A program made the position numbers and the translations under genes. Positions 50,866 through 62,030 of a stretch of 64,000 nt of DNA are shown here, one piece after another. Every line of letters starts with the position of its first letter. The first letter of the stretch is position 1. This DNA comes from Halicephalobus mephisto. Taxonomy: Eukaryota; Nematoda; Chromadorea; Rhabditida; Panagrolaimidae. Location: positions 62,001 to 126,000 of the forward strand of contig SWDT01000131.1 of NCBI GenBank assembly GCA_009193035.1, read 5' to 3'. Under the pieces are notes generated by a model that worked only from the letters and a program-made list of their open reading frames with translations, searched no databases and was not told where the DNA came from.

Positions 50866-51012
50866 AAGACAGAATTGTTTCTGTTGTCATGTGTGAAGAT
50901 ACCTGTTTTCTGAATTGCTACTCAATAAACGATATATTAACATGTAACTTTTATCGTAAACTTATGTTCGTTGAAAGTAAAAAATATATATATTTTCATT
51001 ATGAGATCAGTT

Positions 51013-54000
51013 TCAAGCTACAGTACTCGGAGTTCTGTCTCGATGAACACTGGCGACAAAGGGATCTTTGCAAGCTTTTCTTCGTGTCGGAAATCTTTTG
51101 AACAAGTAGTCGTTTGCAATAGCTGACATTTGAGCTAAAATCGGATTTTTTTATTTTTTATTTTTTAAATTGTACCTTGTTTTAGTTGATCTTCGACCAA
51201 AGCTTGTTGTTGAGCACTGGCGAATTTCTCAACGATCATTGAAATCGGGAAAGCCAGGATTATGATTCCGCAGATACTAGCGGCTGTTGCGACGCTTTTG
51301 CCGGCGGTTGAAACCGGGAAGGTATCTCCGTAGCCTACTGTAGTTACCGTAGTTCTAAAAATCAATCTTAGAATTGAAGTTTGCAATTTTTAAACTAAAA
51401 TTACTCAATTTTCAAAGTAATTTAACTTTGAAAATTTTATTTAATTTCCTTACATGCACCACCAACACGCTGCAGGGATACTGTAGAAGTCAGTATGAGG
51501 TTCGTCTTTCTCCAAAAAGTACATCACTGTGGAAAAGAAAATAGTGCCCGTCACGAGGAACATTGACAGCATCGACAACTCCGTCATACTTGCCCTCAGG
51601 GTGTTTCCGAAAATCTGCAAAATTTTATTTTATTTATTTTTTATTTTTCGCAACTACCTGTAATCCTTGACTGTATCTGGCCAACTTGAACACCCTGGCC
51701 ATCCTCAGGACCCTTAGTACTCTGATGACCAACATGGCTCCTAAAAAGCGAAAAAATAAACACTACAGTATGCCCTACAGTAAGTCAGAGGACGAAAGTT
51801 GGAGGAAATCCGAACCTATCCAAGATTGAGTTTTTCTGGAAAAAGAAGCTTTGTTGTCTCCTAAATTTACAAAACACTACTATTACTGTAATTTCGTAAC
51901 TAAATAACCAACCTGTAAATTCCTTCAATTTTTCTGCATTGATTCCTCCGAATTCGGACAGAGCAAATTCGACGTAGAACGGCAGAATCGTGAAAAGATC
52001 GATCAAATTCATCGTTTGAATCAGGAATTTTTTCTTTCTCGGAGCAACTAGAAATCTTACAAGATATTCCATCGTGAACCAAGCAATGCAGAAATATTCT
52101 AAAGTAATCAAGTAATGGTGAGGTTGATCTGTAGGTTTATAAACGAAATCTGTTTTGTTAAAACTTATTTCGTCTGTTTCGAATTTTGACAAAGTGTTAT
52201 TTTTCGGACGTCTTTGGTAAATCATATGGTAGTAATGGGCCTGGGAACTGTCCTCCTGGAACTCCGGCATCGACCCCAGAATCAGTCCTAAAAGTGATTT
52301 TTTAATTTTAAAAATTACTTCTGAATTTTAAAATTTTAAAAATTTAATTTTTTAAAATTTATATAATTTTTTAATTTTAATAATTATTTTTGAATTTAAA
52401 AAAGTAGATTTTTAAAATATAAAAAATTAAAAATTATTACCGACTACGGATGCAAAAATGAAACTGATGGAAATAAAACTAAAAATTTTTGAGAAAATTG
52501 AACTTGAAGGATCTTCGGTTAATCTCCAGATTGTTTTTCGGAAATTTTCAAAACGAACCTGAAAAATTACTTTTTATTTTTATTTTTTAATAAAGTAACT
52601 AACTCCGTCGAATTCTTTTTCTGTTTCTTCGATATTTCTTAATTTCGGAAATTCATTCAAAACCGAACAACAAGGAGCAATTTGATCGTTTTTCAACTTC
52701 CAAAATTGAAGTTCTTCTTTGAACCTTTCTACACAGACGTCATTTGGCTTGTGTAGTAGTCCCGTCACGAAATAGTCCAGGATGTGATCTGCTACCCTGG
52801 AATTCCTCTCCATATAGTACTCCCCGGTTTCTGTGATGAATCCATCGACCACTAGGAGTCTTTGTTCGTGAGTGGCTTTGACCAGGTACGTCAACAAAGA
52901 AGGTTCTCGACAAGTCAAGATGACTTCGATTCTGATTTTGTAGGACTTTCCTCCGACGTTTAGCCTAAAAAGCGGATCTCCTTCTTTAATGGGAGACTGA
53001 ATAACGCTTCCATTCGGAATCGGGACGTCTGGCTGGACATCCGCATCCGGCCGATCCGGCTTGGGCTCCGTCTTGAGGATATTTCGGGTCGGGGTCCCGG
53101 GGACGGAATGCAATACGTCAGCTGCAATATTCAATATATCAAATTGAATTTACTCCGTAGACTCTGTTCTATATGTGAAAACGAAGTCCTCCATCTGTAG
53201 CTTCAACAACCTTGATTCTAATGTAAGAATGTAAATTTCTCAGATGAAGAAATACAACGGGTAATAAGATCTTAAGGATTGCAATTTACATCGCGGCATA
53301 TACTGAATCAAGTTCATCTCTATCTATCTATTCCTAAGCCCATCAATAACTACACACAAAAAAGCATTACTTTCGGCTCTGTAACAACTGCGAAATGTAA
53401 CTGTTGTGGACGCACAGTCCTCATGACCGGAGATATTCAGAACACCGAAGACTTAACAGTCCCTTCTCTCCACTGAGGAGTACAAAAGAAAACGCTTCGG
53501 TGTACCGGGTGTAGCTCTAATATTAATAATATTTGTTCCTATTTTGTATTGTTTCTCATTCTAAGTAAAAGACATAACAGTAACGAACGTGATAATCGTC
53601 ACATCTTTCATGAATATTTAGTTTTTGTGACGAAAAATAAAAAATAATAGTGACGATTTGCATTTGTTATTGAGTTAAAAATTACGCTTTTTTGTGTATT
53701 CTCTTAAAAGTTTAAAGAAAATCAATTTCAACCCTATTTCGTAACTACTCTGGTGGAAGTGATATAAGAAGATATAAAATCTTAAAAATTGTAATTCTCA
53801 TCTTATATATTGCATTGATTATCTTCACAAACCCACTTTTGAATCCGATAAATATGTACTCTATCGAAAACTCTCAATATATCGTTATCATAGTCATTCT
53901 TTAAATACTGTAGATGGAAGAACTGAGAATTATGAAATCCTAAAAGTTGCAATTTCTACACATCTCATATATCGAATTCATTTCGTTTAGCTTTCGGTAG

Positions 54001-55287
54001 TACAATGGTAGTATACGTGACAGTAAAGTTACGAGACTCGGGTTCGATTCCCGACCGAAGACTGCAGATCCAGGCCTCGCCAGCCACAATCTGACTACAA
54101 ACGGCTAAGATGCACTCATCAAAGAAAGAAGCGAGGTCAGAAGGACCAAAAAGATGATCTTAGTAAGAGGAATAATTCCCTGGAGATGATCAGAAAGGTT
54201 GAGATGCGCGAACAACAGAGGAGTCTAAGCTTGAGTGTATAATGTTGTAAATCCAATATTGTAATTGCTTTGAAAACGTTCGATAAAGTGCTAAAGTTCG
54301 TTTAGCTATGAACTCCCTCTTAAACCTAGTATGTACTTGATTGACAATTCTTCAAAACGCTGATGTCATATGTATTCCTTAAGTACTTCGAACGAAATAA
54401 GATTAAGATTTTATAAGATTCTAAATATTCCAATTTCCATATATCTCATGCATCAAATTCACTATATCGATCGGAAAATTTATTTCTAAATCTAATATGC
54501 CCTTTATTGACGATTTTCCAAGATACTAACGTCATAATCATTCTCTAGATACTTCAGATGAAGCAATATTAAAAATTACAAGAAATCAAACATTGTATCT
54601 GTCATTTATCTTAAATATAAAGTCGATTTTGTTAAAATAGGAACTTATTCTTAGATTTGATATATATATATATGTGTTTGATTGTGACTTTTCAAGTTAT
54701 CTACAGCATATTCAGTCTTTATATACTTTGTATTTGATAGTACTAACAACTACAAGATGCTAAACATTATATCTGTCATTTATCTTAAATATAAAGTCGA
54801 TTTTGTTAAAATAGGAACTTATTCTTAGATTTGATATATATATGTATTTGATTGTGACTTTTCAAGTTATCTACAGCATATTCAGTCTTTATATACTTTA
54901 TATTTGGTAGTACTAACAACTACAAGATGCTAATTATCCTAACTTGTGAATATAAGTTGTTTGAACGCAAATTCTAGAGATAGTTTTTAAATACTCCAAA
55001 ACATAGTCTCCGATTCAAGAGCAATTCATGTAAAAATAATAGTAGTCAATGTATTTTTAGATTTAAACTTGTCCCAAAGGACTTTCTAGACGATTCTCAA
55101 TCTAGTCTTTTGGTTTTTTTTTTATTTTTTTGTTTTTTATTTTTTAAAACTTACCAAATTCCACAGCTAAACTAGCCGCACTTTCGATCGTGTCGATTCT
55201 GGCCAGACTCGGTCTACGATCGGCATCCAGACTGGTCGTCGGCATGTTCAACAACTGCTGTCTTCTCTTGAACAGAGCTCCAGCCAT
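51013..55287 (-). CDS. Voltage-gated potassium channel alpha subunit (Kv)
   Basis: Eight exons (55287-55155, 53121-52604, 52558-52441, 52287-51913, 51740-51658, 51614-51454, 51354-51176, 51134-51013) keep frame and give 562 residues. Residues 96-200 form a T1 domain (FRLNVGGKSY) with a complete HX5CX20CC zinc site (His168, Cys174, Cys195, Cys196), marking a non-Shaker-type Kv. S1 to S6 follow. S4 reads VIRVLRVLRMARVFKLAR, with six basic residues every third position. The selectivity filter is TTVGYGD near residues 467-473. S6 has AFPISMIV, where most Kv channels have a PxP hinge. The protein should form a plasma-membrane K+ channel tetramer setting excitability. The nearest nematode relatives are the kvs/exp-2/Shaw-like set; I do not assign one. 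The first ATG after the acceptor at 55300 is out of frame, so an upstream coding exon may exist. Confidence 0.92.
53351..53699. mobile_element. TACACAAAAAAG-family MITE interrupted by an LTR
   Basis: The ends TACACACAAAAAAGC and CTTTTTTGTGTA and the AATCGTCAC/GTGACGATT pair identify the family. Removing 53402-53584 (solo LTR plus one target duplication) leaves about 166 bases, the normal size. It lies in Kv intron 1. Confidence 0.75.
53402..53579. mobile_element. Solo LTR, 178 bp, nested in a MITE
   Basis: The element begins TGTTGTGGACGC and ends GACATAACA, giving TGTT...AACA termini. It is bounded by the exact 5-base duplication GTAAC (53397-53401 and 53580-53584). It is clearly richer in G and C than its surroundings. 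No internal retrotransposon genes are present, so it is a recombined solo LTR. The 5-base duplication and TGTTG start would suit BEL/Pao or Gypsy; assignment is tentative. The ORF at 53279-53476 crosses its edge and is spurious. Confidence 0.75.
53982..53992. repeat. Target-site duplication, left, of plus-strand SINE
   Basis: TTCGTTTAGCT is repeated exactly at 54297-54307. The last three bases could also belong to the element start (GCT), so the duplication is 8-11 bases. Confidence 0.7.
53993..54296 (+). mobile_element. tRNA-derived SINE, copy 2
   Basis: The tRNA-like head has A box TAGTACAATGG and B box GGGTTCGATTCCC (perfect), with 3' acceptor half CCGAAGA. The body (CTGCAGATCCAGGCCT, GAAGAAGCGAGGTCAG-like, CGCGAACAACAGAGGAG) matches copy 1 closely. 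The 3' end GATAAAGTGCTAAAG is shared too. It carries a single version of the GATGATC...GAATAATTCCCTGGA piece that copy 1 has three times. It lies in Kv intron 1, antisense to the channel gene. Both copies end in a short AAAG/CTAAA tail rather than a long poly(A). Confidence 0.88.
54297..54307. repeat. Target-site duplication, right, of plus-strand SINE
   Basis: This is an exact copy of TTCGTTTAGCT at 53982-53992. Confidence 0.7.
54577..54920 (+). repeat. Direct tandem duplication of about 172 bp
   Basis: TACAAG starts units at 54577 and 54751 and the next boundary is 54921, giving 174 and 170 bases. The units differ mainly in length of a TATATATA run. It lies in Kv intron 1. Confidence 0.85.
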
Positions 55288-55439
55288 GGCCGCATCGGAA
55301 CTGCAGACGATTTTCAAATTTTTTTCTTTGTTTTTTTTCTAAATAAAAATTAATAAATTATAAAAAAATTACATTCAATTTGTTAAATATAATAAAGTTT
55401 TAAATTTAAAAAACAAAATAAGTCACTAAAGAAAATATT

Positions 55440-56185
55440 TTATTAATTTAAAATTTGAGATATTTTTGGAAATTCTCAAAATCAAACACAAAAATTAAAA
55501 TTCTTGATTCTAAATGAAAAATTACGGAAATTCCAATCGAGACCATTTTTTAGAATTTTGTAATTTCTAAAATAACCTACTTCAAAAATTTTAAAACAAA
55601 ATTAAACACAAAATTTCGTAATTTTGGGTCTTGAGTGGAAAGTCCAAAAAAATCTTGTTAAGACAATTTTAGAATTTTATAATTTTAAAAATTATCTACT
55701 TCAAAAATTTTAAAACAAAATTTCGTAATTTTGGGTCTTGAGTGGAAAGTTCAAGAAAAAAATTCTTGTTAAGACATTTTTATTTTATAATTTTAAAAAA
55801 GTATATTTTCTGAACTTTGAAGTGAAATCAAACACAAAATTTCGTAATTTTGGGTCTTGAGTGGAAAGTCTAAAAAATTCTCGTCGAGACAATTTTAGAA
55901 TTTTGTAATTTCTAAAATAATCTACTTCAAAAATTTTAAAACAAAATTTCGTAATTTTGGGTCTTGAGTGGGAAGTTCAAAAAATTCTCGTCGAGACATT
56001 TTTGTACTTTTAAAAAAGTATATTTTCAGAAATTTGAAGTGAAACTTAAATATAAAACTTCGTAATTTTGGGTCTTGAGTGGGAAGTTCAAAAAATTCTC
56101 GTCGAGACATTTTTATTTTATAATTTTAAAAAAGTATATTTTCAGAACTTTGAAGTGAAACTTAAATATAAAACTTCCATAATTT
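55440..56185 (-). repeat. Tandem array with TTGGGTCTTGAGTGGAAAGT core
   Basis: Six units of about 100-120 bases carry TTCGTAATTTTGGGTCTTGA followed by AAAATTCTCGTCGAGACA. TCTTGAG and TCGAGA-type pairs can form a hairpin. It lies directly upstream of Kv exon 1. The ORF at 55922-56110 is an array artefact. Confidence 0.7.
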
Positions 56186-56399
56186 TGAGTTTTAAATAAA
56201 AAAGTTCTAAAAATTTCCATTGACGCAATTATTTGAAATCTTTTGGAAAACTATTTCTGGTTTTATAATAGTATGTTTTTAAAGTCTGCAGTAGGATGTA
56301 AATGCTAAAGACTATAATTTTCTTCCTCAACCGGAAAGTTCTCAAAATTCACTTCAAGAAAATTTTCCAGAATTTTTGATTTTATAAAACAAATTTTAA

Positions 56400-57550
56400 A
56401 ATTTTTCAAAAACTATAAAAAACAAAAATTCATTATTTTCGGTCTTAAATGGAAAATTTCGAAATTTAATTTTTTAAATTTTATAATTTTTTAAAATTGA
56501 TTAAATATGAAATTTTATTATTTTTGGTCTTAAATGGAAAATTTCGAAATTTAATTTTTTTTAATTTTATTATTTTTTAAAATTGATTAAATATGAAATT
56601 TTAGAATTTTCGGTCTTAAATGGAAAATTTCGAAATTTCATTTTCGAACAATTTTAAAAATTTTTAATCGAAATTTTATTTTTTTAAATTTTAGAATTTT
56701 TTAAAATTGATTAAATATGAAATTTTATTATTTTTGGTCTTAAATGGAGAATTTCGAAATTTCATTTTCGAACAATTTTTAAAATTTTTAATCGAAATTT
56801 ATTTTTTAAATTTTATAATTTTTTAAAATTGATTAAATATGAAATTTTATTATTTTCGGTCTTAAATGGAAAATTGGATAAATTTGTGTTAGAACTATTT
56901 TTTGGAATTTCATTATAAATATTTTAATTTTTATAAAAAATAAAATTATTGATCAAAAACCACTTTTTCAGTCACAAGGGGTCAAGTACCAACATGTTCA
57001 AAATTGTTCAATAAAATTTTAAAAAAAACAAAATTTATGAAAAAATTCAAAAATTTATTTTTTAAAATCTTTTCAAAAAAAAAATAAAAATTATTTAAAA
57101 AAAATTAAAATTACTTAAAAAATTGAAATTATTTTTAAAAAAATTAAAGTTATTTAAAAAAATTAAAATTACTTAAAAAATTGAAATTATTTTAAAAAAA
57201 TTAAAATTATTTAAAAAATTGAAATTATTTTAAAAAATAAAATTATTTTTTAAAAATTTGAAAAAAAATTAATCAGGAAGGTTTGTCTTTTTATATAAAA
57301 TTCAATCGATGACGGAATTAGCCTCCTAGTGGTTTTTAGTGAAGCCGACCTCCAAAGGAAAAAATGATATCAGTAGTGCCCGAGGCAGTCGGTTTTGAAA
57401 ATTGAATGTTGAGTCAAAAGACACAAATACTCAATCTCTCGAAAAACCTGAAATGGATTCGATTCTGGAAAAAATCCAAATTCAACTAAAAACTAAAAAA
57501 AAAATAAAAAAAATAAAATAAAAAAAAAATAAAATAAAAAATAAAAAATA
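56400..57550. repeat. A/T arrays
   Basis: 56440-56890 repeats TTTTCGGTCTTAAATGGAAA with TTAAATATGAAATTTTA, about 80-110 bases per unit. 57030-57260 and 57490-57550 are AAAAAATTAAAATTATTT and AAAATAAAAAATAA. 57290-57480 is unique with no gene seen. Confidence 0.65.
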
Positions 57551-58575
57551 AAAAATAAAATTTATATTTCGGAAAAATTATTTTTAATAATTGGAGTTCT
57601 GTAGGAAAATGAGGAATTTTGAAGAATCTTAAGAAAGTTCTCAGAGGTTGTGGGAATTTTATGGAAGATTTTGGAATTTTCTGAAATTGAGTAAAAGTTT
57701 TTAGAATTCCCTAAAATTGAGTAAAAAGTTTTTAGAATCTTAGAAATCTTCGAAAATTCAGAAAATCAAAAAATTTCGAAACATTCTAAAATAGAAAATT
57801 TCGAAATTCTCAATAATTTGACAGATTTCTGGAATTTTTTAAAATTGAGTGGAAGTTTTCAGAATTAAGTATATATAAAATTTCACAATTTCCGGTCCCG
57901 ATTGGAAAATTCTAAAATTCCGTATTGAAATAAATTTCCACATAATTTTTTTAAAAAGTAATTTTTAAATTTTTAAAAATTAAATAAAAATGAAAAATTT
58001 TACTTCTAGGTCTCGATTGGAAAATTCCAAAATTTCGCATCAAAAATAATTTTTAAAATTTTGAAAAAAATAATCTAAAAATTTTTCAGAATTAAATAAA
58101 CGATTAATTTTAAATTTTTCAATCTCAAATGAAAATTTCCAAATCGTATTAAAATTAATCTTTCAAAATCGTAAAACTAAAATTTCCGATTTCATAAAAG
58201 TGCAATCAGGAATTTTTCGAAAAAAAAATTTCATTTTTAAAAAAATAATTAATTTTTACTTTAAAAAAAATAAATTTTTACTTTAAAAAAAAATAAATTT
58301 TTTTAAAGAATTTTATTTTTATTTTAAAAAAATTTAAATTTTTACTTTTAAAGAATTTTATTTTTATTTTAAAAAATTATTAATTTGTATTGTAAAAATT
58401 TAAATTTTTATTTTTAAAAACTTTTATTTTTATTTTAAAAAAATTATTAATTTGTATTTTAAAAATTATTAATTTTTATTTTTAAAAACTTTTATTTTTA
58501 TTTTAAAAAAATTTAAATTTTTACTTTTAAAACAAATTAATTTTTATTTTTAAAAAATTATTAAATTTCGCTTAC

Positions 58576-58599
58576 CTTCTTTGCTGCCAAGTTCAGCAT
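58576..58599 (-). other. Short ATG exon candidate upstream of the Kv gene
   Basis: ATG CTG AAC TTG GCA GCA AAG AAG is followed directly by consensus donor GTAAGC. It is on the Kv strand, 3.3 kb upstream. Joining to the acceptor at 55300 would shift frame, so it may be a 5' UTR exon with a short upstream frame, an alternative transcript start, or chance. Confidence 0.25.
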
Positions 58600-59034
58600 T
58601 TTTGAATTTTTTTAAATTTAAATCTGAAAAGTAATTTTTTGAAAATTTTGAAAAGAATGTTCTTTAAAAAATTAAATTTGAAAAAAAATTTATTTTTAAA
58701 GAAAATTCAAAATTTAGGACTTTTCGAAAAAAAATTAAATTTATTTTTTGTCCGAAAATTCGTCACGCTCGAAGAAATTTAAGAATTTTAAATGAATCTA
58801 AATTTCTCACGGAATCAGGTCTCAAGCCCTCAGGCAAGATGATTAAAAAGATGTTTTTAAACAATTTTTATGTTTTTTAAAATTAAAAACTTTATTTTAA
58901 AAAATAAGAATTTCTTATTGCGAAATTATTTTCGGAAATTTTTGTTTTTTATATTTGTGAAGAACTTTAAATTGGTCAAAATAAAATTAAAATTGGATTT
59001 TTTAGAAAGAATTAAGCAAACCAATTTGGTCGAA

Positions 59035-59580
59035 AGTTGCAAGCAAACTGCAGATTTTGGAATTGAAATTGATTAAGTTGCATGTTGCGGACAAACTGCG
59101 GATTTTAAAATTTCTACCAACCTGCCTCAATATTGCAAACAAACTGCGGATTTTGAAATGGAAATTGATTAAGTTGCATGTTGCGGACAAACTGCGAGTT
59201 TTTAAATTTCTACCAATCTGCCTTAATATTGCAAACAAACTGCAAGTTTTTTAATTTTAAATTAATCAAATTGAATGTTGCAAACAAACTGCGGATTTTA
59301 AAATTTCTACCAACCTGCCTCAATGTTGCGGGCAAACTGCGGGTTTTGGAATTAAAAGTCATCTAGTTTAATATTGCAAGCAAACTGCGGATTTATTTTT
59401 GGTTTTAATTTTGATGCTAGTCGATTTGCTTTAACGTTATGCGTAATCTACAGGTTTTTTTGAAACCTTCATATATGTGAATATATAAATATTAATTTCC
59501 ATGAATATTGCGCGTAATCTGCAGGTTTGATTTCGATGTCGACTTATCTGTCACGATGTTGCTCGCAAACTGCGAATTTT
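59035..59580 (+). repeat. Tandem repeat of about 48 bp with CAAACTGCGGATTTT core
   Basis: The core recurs near 59045, 59093, 59144, 59192, 59238, 59288, 59334, 59384 and 59565. Two alternating spacers (AAATTTCTACCAACCTGCCT and AAATTGATTAAGTTGCATGT) make a roughly 96-base dimer. Three overlapping ORFs on both strands here are read-throughs of the array. Confidence 0.8.
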
Positions 59581-59629
59581 ATTTCGATGTTAATTTTTAA
59601 ATTTCGATATTAATAATTTTTTAAATTTA

Positions 59630-60240
59630 AAAAAAAAATAAAAATAAATAAAATTATTTTTCGCGTCAGGACCAAAATTAAGCAATTTATTTAATTTCAA
59701 TCTCGAAGCGAAAAATAAACTTCCTGTTTTAAATTTTTGGATAAATTATTTCAATTGTTTTATATTTTGTAGTTTTTCTACAATTTCTCGTATTTAAAAA
59801 AATAAAAACAATTTTAAAGTTTTTTAAAAATAAAAAAAATTATTTTTTATTGAACATTTTCAATAATTTTTAAAAATAAAAAAAAATAAAAATTAATAAA
59901 ATTATTTTTTCGCATCGAAGCCAAAAATAAAATACTTTTTTAAAATTTTGGTCCCGACACGAAAATGAATTTTTTTAAATTAAACATTTTTAGTAATTTT
60001 TTATTTTAAATTTTTTTGTTTTTTTTAAATTCAAAAATAAATAAAAATAAATAAAATTATTTTTTCGCGTCAGGACCAAAAATAAAATACTTTTTTCAAT
60101 TTTTGGTCCTGACACGAAAATGAATTTTTTTAATTAAACATTTTTGGTAATTTTTTATTTTAAATTTTTTCGTTTTTTTTAATTCAAAAATAAATAAAAA
60201 TGAATAAAATTATTTTTTCGCGTCAGGACCAATTTCGAAG
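59630..60240. repeat. Repeat with TTTTTCGCGTCAGGACCAAAA / GGTCCTGACACGAAAA
   Basis: TCGCGTCAGGACCAAAA and, a short distance on, GGTCCTGACACGAAAATG form inverted pairs near 60065-60120 and (as GCATCGAAGCC / GGTCCCGACACGAAA) near 59920-59965. The left half also occurs at 59665 and 60220. Confidence 0.7.
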
Positions 60241-60249
60241 GAAACTAAA

Positions 60250-61450
60250 TTTAATACAAAAATTCTATAATTTTACAAATTTTTAATTATTAAAAAAAAT
60301 CACAGTAAGGTGTAAAAAGTAAAAAAATACGGTATTTGTGAGGTCCTGGAGGAAATCCGAAGACCGTATTCGAGTCGTTTTTATTCAAAAAAAACTTTTT
60401 CAAAGTCGAAAAAATTTTTGATGTGAAAGTAATTTAATTTTCAAAGTAAAAAAGTAAAACAAAAATGAACTTGATAAATCCGTGGGTTTCGATCATCCGA
60501 AAAAAAGTAACTTCGTTAAACAAAACAGCTGACGTTGGATATTTTTGAATGACCACGCGATTCAATTTTTGTTTTTTTTTTACCTAATTGCAATTTGTCG
60601 AAAAAATTTGAAACATTTCTATTTTCGAAAAAAATCATTTTATAAATTTTAAATAGAAAATTAAATAAAAAATTTCAGAAAAATTAAACAATAAACATTA
60701 AATTAAAAAATTTCAAAATTTAATAACTTTTAAATAGAAAATTAAACAACAAAAATTAAATAAAAAATTTCAAAAAAATTAAACAATAAACATTAAATCA
60801 AAAAACTTCTAAATTTTGTAATTTTTAAATAGAAAATTAAATAATAAATATTAAATAAAAAGTTTCAAAAAAATTAAACAATAATCATTAAACATTAAAT
60901 TAAAAAATTTCTAAATTTTGTAATTTTTAAATAGAAAATTAAATAATAAACATTAAATAAAAAGTTTCAAAAAAATTAAACAATAATCATTAAATTAAAA
61001 AATTTCTAAATTTTGTAATTTTTAAATAGAAAATTTCAAAAAAATAAAATAATAAATGTTAAATTAAAAAATTTCTAATTTTTAAACATTTAAAAAATTT
61101 TTTAATTTTTTCAACATGATTGAAAAAGTGATTTTTAAACATTTTTTTATTAATTTTTGAATTTTTTGAACATGATTGAAAAAATAATTTTTTTAATTTT
61201 ATTTTTTAATCACCTTTTTCAACATGAAGACACCTTAGTAAAATTGTGTATTTTTGGATGTCTTTCGTGATTAATAAATTTTTTTTCAAATATGTTTGAT
61301 TAAATTAATTTTTTTAAATAAAACATATTCGAAATTTGGACATAATTTTTGACTTTTTTGTTTGAAAAATTTCGACAAAATTAAAAAAAATTAAAATTAA
61401 AATAAAATAAAAAAGTTAAATTTTACAACTTTTAAAATTTTGAAACTTAA
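60250..61450. other. Intergenic; one island and A/T arrays, no supported gene
   Basis: 60330-60600 is of normal complexity with short open frames on both strands (for instance MNLINPWVSIIRKK at about 60463 on the plus strand), none recognisable. 60650-61080 repeats AAACAATAAACATTAAAT and TTTTTAAATAGAAAATT. Confidence 0.4.
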
Positions 61451-62030
61451 ATTGTCGCAATTTTTGGCGTTCTGTTCCTTGGATGCCAACGGGAATTTTC
61501 AGTGATTTTCGAAGTAGGATTAGAACCTCATTTAATCTTCTTTCATCTTCCAGAATCTGATTGTAAATTTTACATTTTTTTTCAGCATTTTATTCAAATT
61601 TCTAGAACTTTGTAAAATTTCGGAAATTTTCTACAATTTTCAGGCTTTTATGGAATATTTTAGAATTGATATCGAAAATTAAAAATTCTAAAAATTTATA
61701 CAAATTTAAAGTTTTTGAATTTTTCCTCAGATGATTTTAAAAAAATTTTGCTAATTTTTATATGAATATTGCTCTCACGGAGGCTGGCGTTGTGTTCTTG
61801 AATGACAACGACGCTTTCGAAATTTTGTTTTTCTTCAAAGTGAACTTGGCGCCATTTTGTTTTCTTCCTTTTTCGTCTTTTTTCCTTGGATTTTAGTTAT
61901 CCGTCTTGTGAACCTCATTCCGCGTCTATTAACATCATTGTCGAAAATGTCCATCATCAATTTTATAATTTTTCCGCGATTTTTAAAAATAATCAAGATT
62001 TTCGAAAAGTTATTAAATTCTGACTTTAGA

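Noticed and set aside
53279..53476. 65-codon ORF with cysteines
   Set aside because: It spans the junction of a MITE and a solo LTR, so the frame is accidental.
59002..59366. Three overlapping repetitive ORFs on both strands
   Set aside because: They are read-throughs of the 48-base CAAACTGCGG array; no start context, no splice sites, no domain.
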